A stretch of 7,850 bases of DNA from assembly GCA_035306605.1 (NCBI GenBank), contig DATGNR010000060.1. One strand, given 5' to 3'. The stretch is from Xanthomarina sp035306605. GTDB taxonomy: Bacteria; Bacteroidota; Bacteroidia; Flavobacteriales; Flavobacteriaceae. The translations under genes were made by a program, and so were the position numbers. Shown in pieces: positions 5,641 through 7,850 of this stretch (position 1 is its first letter; each line of letters opens with the position of its first letter). The notes below the pieces were generated by a model, which saw only the letters and a program-made list of their open reading frames with translations, ran no database searches and had not been told where the DNA came from.

Positions 5641-6285
5641 ATGACAAGACTTTTAAGCTATTTATATCCTATTACAAAAACAGTTGAATCGGATATTAAC
5701 GGAACTCTAGAAATTACCTGGTACAACGGTAAAAAGCATTTAAACACCAAAAATGCAAACTATTCCTATGGTTCCTTACAACGAATTTTAAAGTATGGAT
5801 TGGAGAAAGTAGAGCTCACCAAAGTACATTCCGTGCTTTTATTAGGACTTGGCGGAGGCAGTGTGATACAAACCCTTCGGGAAGACTTTAAGTTTCAAGA
5901 ACACATTACAGCCATAGAGATTGATCCTGTAATCATTCGTATTGCTAAGGATGAGTTCAAGCTTCAGAATACCGATAATTTAGAGATTGTTTGCGCGGAT
6001 GCCCTTCATTATATAGAAAAAACGCAGGCCAGCTTCGATTTGATTATTATTGATTTGTTTATAGACACCCAGGTTCCGGAGGAATTCTTAAAACTTCCGT
6101 TTTGGGAAACTATTTTAAAACGGAGTTCCACACAGGGGGTTATTTTATTTAATGCATCTTTAGAAAATTCCATAAACAGCCAGCTACAAAACATTATTGA
6201 TTACTTAAAATCGCATGTTTACAAAGTGGCTGTATATGAAAAGGTGAACCACACTAACACACTGGTAGTTAGTAGGAGGTGGTAG
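5641..6285 (+). CDS. Spermidine-synthase-like SAM-fold protein (putative methyltransferase)
   Basis: The 214-residue product is a Rossmann-type SAM-binding domain of the spermidine synthase-like group. Motif I is VLLLGLGGGSVIQTL (65-79), the acidic strand-2 motif is AIEIDP (91-96; Glu93, Asp95), an acidic residue follows at Asp119 (CADAL), and strand 4 is FDLIIIDLFID (132-142). True spermidine synthases (about 280-310 residues) have GGGDG in motif I and a D-x-x-D-P catalytic segment after strand 4. Here these are GGGSV and D138-LFI-D142 without Pro, and the N-terminal domain is shortened, so aminopropyl transfer is doubtful. A SAM-dependent methyltransferase or relative of unknown substrate is the safer call. 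It is probably cytoplasmic; no signal or membrane segment is seen. The last six residues (VVSRRW) and the TAG stop are encoded within or next to a G/T-rich 7-mer repeat array. It is a single gene divergent from ssb. Confidence 0.8.
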   Translation: MTRLLSYLYPITKTVESDINGTLEITWYNGKKHLNTKNANYSYGSLQRILKYGLEKVELTKVHSVLLLGLGGGSVIQTLREDFKFQEHITAIEIDPVIIRIAKDEFKLQNTDNLEIVCADALHYIEKTQASFDLIIIDLFIDTQVPEEFLKLPFWETILKRSSTQGVILFNASLENSINSQLQNIIDYLKSHVYKVAVYEKVNHTNTLVVSRRW

Positions 6286-6425
6286 TTGTTAGTTGTTAGG
6301 TGTTAGTTGGGAGGTGGTAGTTGTTAGTTGGGAGGTTGTAGTTGTTAGGTGGGAGGTGGTAGTTGTTAGGTGGTAGTTGTTAGTTGTTAGTTGGGAGGTG
6401 TTAGGTGTTAGTTGTTAGGTGGGAG
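6262..6425. repeat. Heptanucleotide tandem array, consensus KTGKKAG, 22 units
   Basis: From 6272 to 6425 the sequence is 22 consecutive 7-base units in strict phase (154 bases). Twenty fit KTGKKAG (K = G or T), the commonest being TTGTTAG (8 copies); the two exceptions are GTAGGAG (unit 1) and GTTGTAG (unit 10). A further unit, CTGGTAG (6262-6268), precedes with a 3-base offset. Differences between units are almost only G-to-T exchanges at positions 1, 4 and 5. The plus strand has no C from 6263 to 6446. Most units contain TAG, and because 7 is not a multiple of 3 the array closes all forward frames. It begins inside the 3' end of the methyltransferase-like gene. Confidence 0.95.
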
Positions 6426-6573
6426 TTGGAATGTATGGTTTTATTGCTTTCAGACGACTGGTTTGTGTCTTGTTTTTTCCTTCACTAAAATAGTGTGGGG
6501 AATGGCTTCTTTTTGTGAAGGTTTCATTGAAAAATAAGGCTTGATTTTGGTTGGATTTTTTAATTTGTTTCAT

Positions 6574-6617
6574 ACGGGGTCACTACGGGGTCACTACGGA
6601 GTCACTACGGAGTCGCT
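6574..6617. repeat. 11-bp tandem array A, four units
   Basis: The units are ACGGGGTCACT (6574-6584), ACGGGGTCACT (6585-6595), ACGGAGTCACT (6596-6606) and ACGGAGTCGCT (6607-6617). A fifth, decayed unit (ATTAGGTCG...) may follow. The 11-base period is close to one turn of the helix. Confidence 0.95.
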
Positions 6618-6735
6618 ATTAGGTCGTTTTGAAGTTAAATTAAGTGAAATATTACTCTCCCATTATGTTAGAATTTAGCTACTAAGTTGGGTGCTTTTTG
6701 AGGGTATTTGTCCGTAAAATAATCGTTGGGTTTGC

Positions 6736-6790
6736 ATGGACTATCCATGGACTATCTATGGAGTATCCATGGAGTATCTATGGACTATCT
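6736..6790. repeat. 11-bp tandem array B, five units
   Basis: The units are ATGGACTATCC (6736-6746), ATGGACTATCT (6747-6757), ATGGAGTATCC (6758-6768), ATGGAGTATCT (6769-6779) and ATGGACTATCT (6780-6790), trailed by a partial unit starting ATGGGG. The unit shares 8 of 11 positions with array A (ATGGAGTATCT against ACGGAGTCACT). Variation is limited to C/G at position 6 and C/T at position 11. Confidence 0.95.
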
Positions 6791-6848
6791 ATGGGGAGGG
6801 GAAAAGACCCTATCCATCCTTGAGCTAACCTGGAACTTTTTAAGAATC

Positions 6849-6874
6849 GGGAGCTTAAAGGGCACTCCCTTTTT
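6849..6874 (+). terminator. Probable terminator upstream of the zinc-ribbon gene
   Basis: GGGAG (6849-6853) pairs with CTCCC (6865-6869) around an 11-base loop and is followed by five T. The stem is short but GC-rich. It lies 564 bases after the methyltransferase-like stop codon, so a plus-strand transcript ending here would carry all three tandem arrays as a long 3' region, or would be a separate noncoding RNA. Confidence 0.5.
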
Positions 6875-6948
6875 GAAAAATATTCAGTATATTTAATTCA
6901 GAACAACTAAGTTGTTGCTAATAATTAACTTATTTAAGAAGCTAAGTC

Positions 6949-7296
6949 ATGAAAGCCTGTCCTGAATGCGGTGATAAGATAGTTGGTAGAATTGACAAGA
7001 AATTCTGCAGTGATGCTTGTAGGAACTCCTACAACAATCGGGTGAATAAAGATTCTAAGAACCTGATTAGAAACACCAACAACCGATTACGAAAAAACTA
7101 CCGAATTTTGGAGGCCCTTAATCCGGAGCAAAAAACCAAATGTTCTAGAGCTAAACTGATCGATAAAGGCTTCGACTTCAATTATTTTACAAGTATTTAC
7201 ACCACCAAAGCGGGTACGGTATACTATTTTGTTTACGATCAGGGCTACCTTCCATTGGAGGGAGATTATTATGCTTTAGTAAAGCGTGAGAGTTAA
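6949..7296 (+). CDS. Small zinc-ribbon protein of unknown function
   Basis: The 115-residue product starts with a four-cysteine zinc ribbon: Cys4-x2-Cys7, then Cys20-x3-Cys24 (CPEC ... FCSDACRNSYNN), similar to the DUF2116-type Zn-ribbon. A basic, Asn/Arg/Lys-rich helical stretch follows (about 28-55; NRVNKDSKNLIRNTNNRLRKN). The C-terminal half (about 76-112) is rich in aromatic residues and looks like a small beta domain (YFTSIYTTKAGTVYYFVYDQGYLPL, then YYALV). No signal peptide or membrane segment is present, so it is probably cytoplasmic. The finger plus basic helix would suit nucleic-acid or ribosome binding, but that is inference only. I recall similar conserved hypothetical proteins in Flavobacteriia but cannot name a function. 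ATG 6949 places the first Cys four residues in, as usual for such ribbons. An AACAAC-TAA-GTTGTT dyad lies 32 bases upstream. Confidence 0.8.
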   Translation: MKACPECGDKIVGRIDKKFCSDACRNSYNNRVNKDSKNLIRNTNNRLRKNYRILEALNPEQKTKCSRAKLIDKGFDFNYFTSIYTTKAGTVYYFVYDQGYLPLEGDYYALVKRES

Positions 7297-7380
7297 GCAC
7301 CTAGTTTTTGTTTTTCGTTTTATGAATTCCCTATTCACTTCCACAATCCCATTTAACTACTAGGTTTGTTTTCATCTGCA

Positions 7381-7455
7381 ATTCCGGGGTGAATTGAAAT
7401 TTATTACTATTTTGTACCTTAAATTCATTCACTCTGAATTCGGGGTGCCATTGAA
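7381..7455. repeat. Pair of imperfect 18-base direct repeats upstream of the Nudix gene
   Basis: ATTCCGGGGTGAATTGAA (7381-7398) and ATTCGGGGTGCCATTGAA (7438-7455) share the core CGGGGTG plus ATTGAA at nearly the same spacing, 57 bases apart. GGGGTG stands out in otherwise AT-rich sequence. They lie 31-105 bases before the Nudix start codon and could be protein-binding sites. The rest of 7297-7485 shows no gene. Confidence 0.4.
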
Positions 7456-7485
7456 GCTTTCACTAGGAGTTAGAATAGAAAAATT

Positions 7486-7850
7486 ATGAGTATGGAAAGT
7501 AAGTTAGTTGGTGACAACTCGAGAATAAAAGTTGTTTGTGCCCTCATTCATTTTGGCGATAAAATTTTGGCTGTTCAACGAAGTGAACACATGAAGCTTC
7601 CATTGAAATGGGAGTTTGCAGGTGGTAAAATTGAACCGGGTGAATCTGAAATTGAATGTATACAACGAGAAGTTAAAGAGGAATTGGATATCCATATTGA
7701 AGTGATACGAAGGTTAACTCCCTCCATTTATGATTACCCAAGCTTTTCCATTGAACTCATTCCTTTTACGGCCAACTATGTTTCAGGAGACTTGAAACTT
7801 AGAGAACATGCTGACTTTGTGTTAGCCGATAAGGAAGAATTGCTTGGATT
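7486..7850 (+). CDS. Nudix hydrolase, MutT/CTP pyrophosphohydrolase-like (3' end outside window)
   Basis: The frame opened by ATG 7486 runs to the window edge without a stop and gives 121 residues. IKVVCALIHFGDKILAVQRSE is the first strand pair, and WEFAGGKIEPGE leads into the Nudix box G-x5-E-x7-REV-x-EE-x-x-I (residues about 46-68). The final Gly of the consensus is replaced by Asp (EELDI), which is tolerated in many members; the catalytic RE and EE pairs are intact. Family members of this W-E-F-P/A-G-G-K type hydrolyse oxidised or noncanonical nucleoside triphosphates (8-oxo-dGTP, 5-methyl-CTP and similar) and protect DNA and RNA. The length fits a protein of about 130-140 residues, so little is missing. 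A second ATG at 7492 would remove two residues; neither has a Shine-Dalgarno sequence, as is normal here. Confidence 0.9.
   Translation, partial: MSMESKLVGDNSRIKVVCALIHFGDKILAVQRSEHMKLPLKWEFAGGKIEPGESEIECIQREVKEELDIHIEVIRRLTPSIYDYPSFSIELIPFTANYVSGDLKLREHADFVLADKEELLG

Larger units (their letters stand above)
6426..6948. other. Intergenic region with tandem arrays and no convincing gene
   Basis: No forward or reverse frame here shows protein-like sequence and no tRNA-like fold was recognised. It holds the two 11-bp arrays and the terminator listed separately, plus small dyads: CCTTCAC (6479-6485) against GTGAAGG (6515-6521), CACTA-AAA-TAGTG (6483-6495), and AACAAC-TAA-GTTGTT (6902-6916) just before the zinc-ribbon gene. 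The rest is AT-rich without visible structure. Confidence 0.7.

Noticed and set aside
6262..6790. Repeat clusters considered as a CRISPR array or plasmid-type iterons
   Set aside because: The units are 7 and 11 bases long with no unique spacers, and there are no cas or replication-initiator genes. They are plain tandem repeats.
6736..6828. Small plus-strand frame of 30 codons starting at the first ATG of array B
   Set aside because: It is made of the 11-bp repeat itself, ends soon after it, and has no promoter or homology cue. The ATG is just part of the repeat unit.
7299..7365. Inverted repeat ACCTAGT (7299-7305) / ACTAGGT (7359-7365) after the zinc-ribbon gene
   Set aside because: It has a 7-bp stem with a 53-base loop and no T-tract immediately after, so it is too weak to call a terminator or an element end.
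7504..7695. Minus-strand open frame of 63 codons near the right end
   Set aside because: It is antisense to the Nudix gene, whose Nudix box is unmistakable on the plus strand.

Overview
The window looks like a chromosomal segment from a marine-type member of the Flavobacteriaceae (Bacteroidota). The evidence is low GC content, AT-rich gene starts without clear Shine-Dalgarno sequences, -7 promoter elements of the Bacteroidota type (TAnnTTTG) before several genes, and a secreted protein with a type IX secretion (T9SS) C-terminal sorting domain. No exact species can be read from it.

Layout. 1-96: last 31 codons of an S9-family (prolyl oligopeptidase-like) peptidase, then a strong terminator. 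140-439: no intact gene, but a decayed C-terminal piece of an IS1182-type transposase. 440-1573 (minus): a secreted BspA-type leucine-rich-repeat protein with a signal peptide and a T9SS tail. 1574-1865: divergent intergenic region with an AT-rich dyad, a degenerate copy of the end of the S9 peptidase gene, a plus-strand terminator with no gene in front of it, and a promoter for the next gene. 1866-3989: tex, an RNA-binding transcription accessory protein. 4094-5005: EamA/DMT-family transporter (10 membrane helices). 5079-5107: bidirectional terminator. 5125-5457 (minus): short single-stranded DNA-binding protein. 5458-5640: divergent promoter region with a phased triple 10-bp repeat and a palindrome. 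5641-6285: spermidine-synthase-like SAM-fold protein. 6262-6948: about 690 bases with no convincing gene but three separate short tandem arrays and a terminator. 6949-7296: small zinc-ribbon protein. 7486-7850: start of a MutT-like Nudix hydrolase, cut by the window edge.

Most genes are single transcription units of housekeeping or general type (transcription/RNA quality, transport, ssDNA binding, nucleotide-pool cleaning). They do not form an obvious pathway, and I see no defence system, CRISPR array, prophage or biosynthetic cluster. The unusual content is in the gaps. First, a 28-base imperfect repeat brackets the transposase remnant plus the LRR gene, suggesting that block was inserted behind the S9 peptidase gene and separated it from its old terminator. 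Second, a cluster of tandem arrays (22 copies of a 7-mer, then 4 and 5 copies of two related 11-mers) lies downstream of the methyltransferase-like gene, and the 7-mer array supplies that gene's stop codon.
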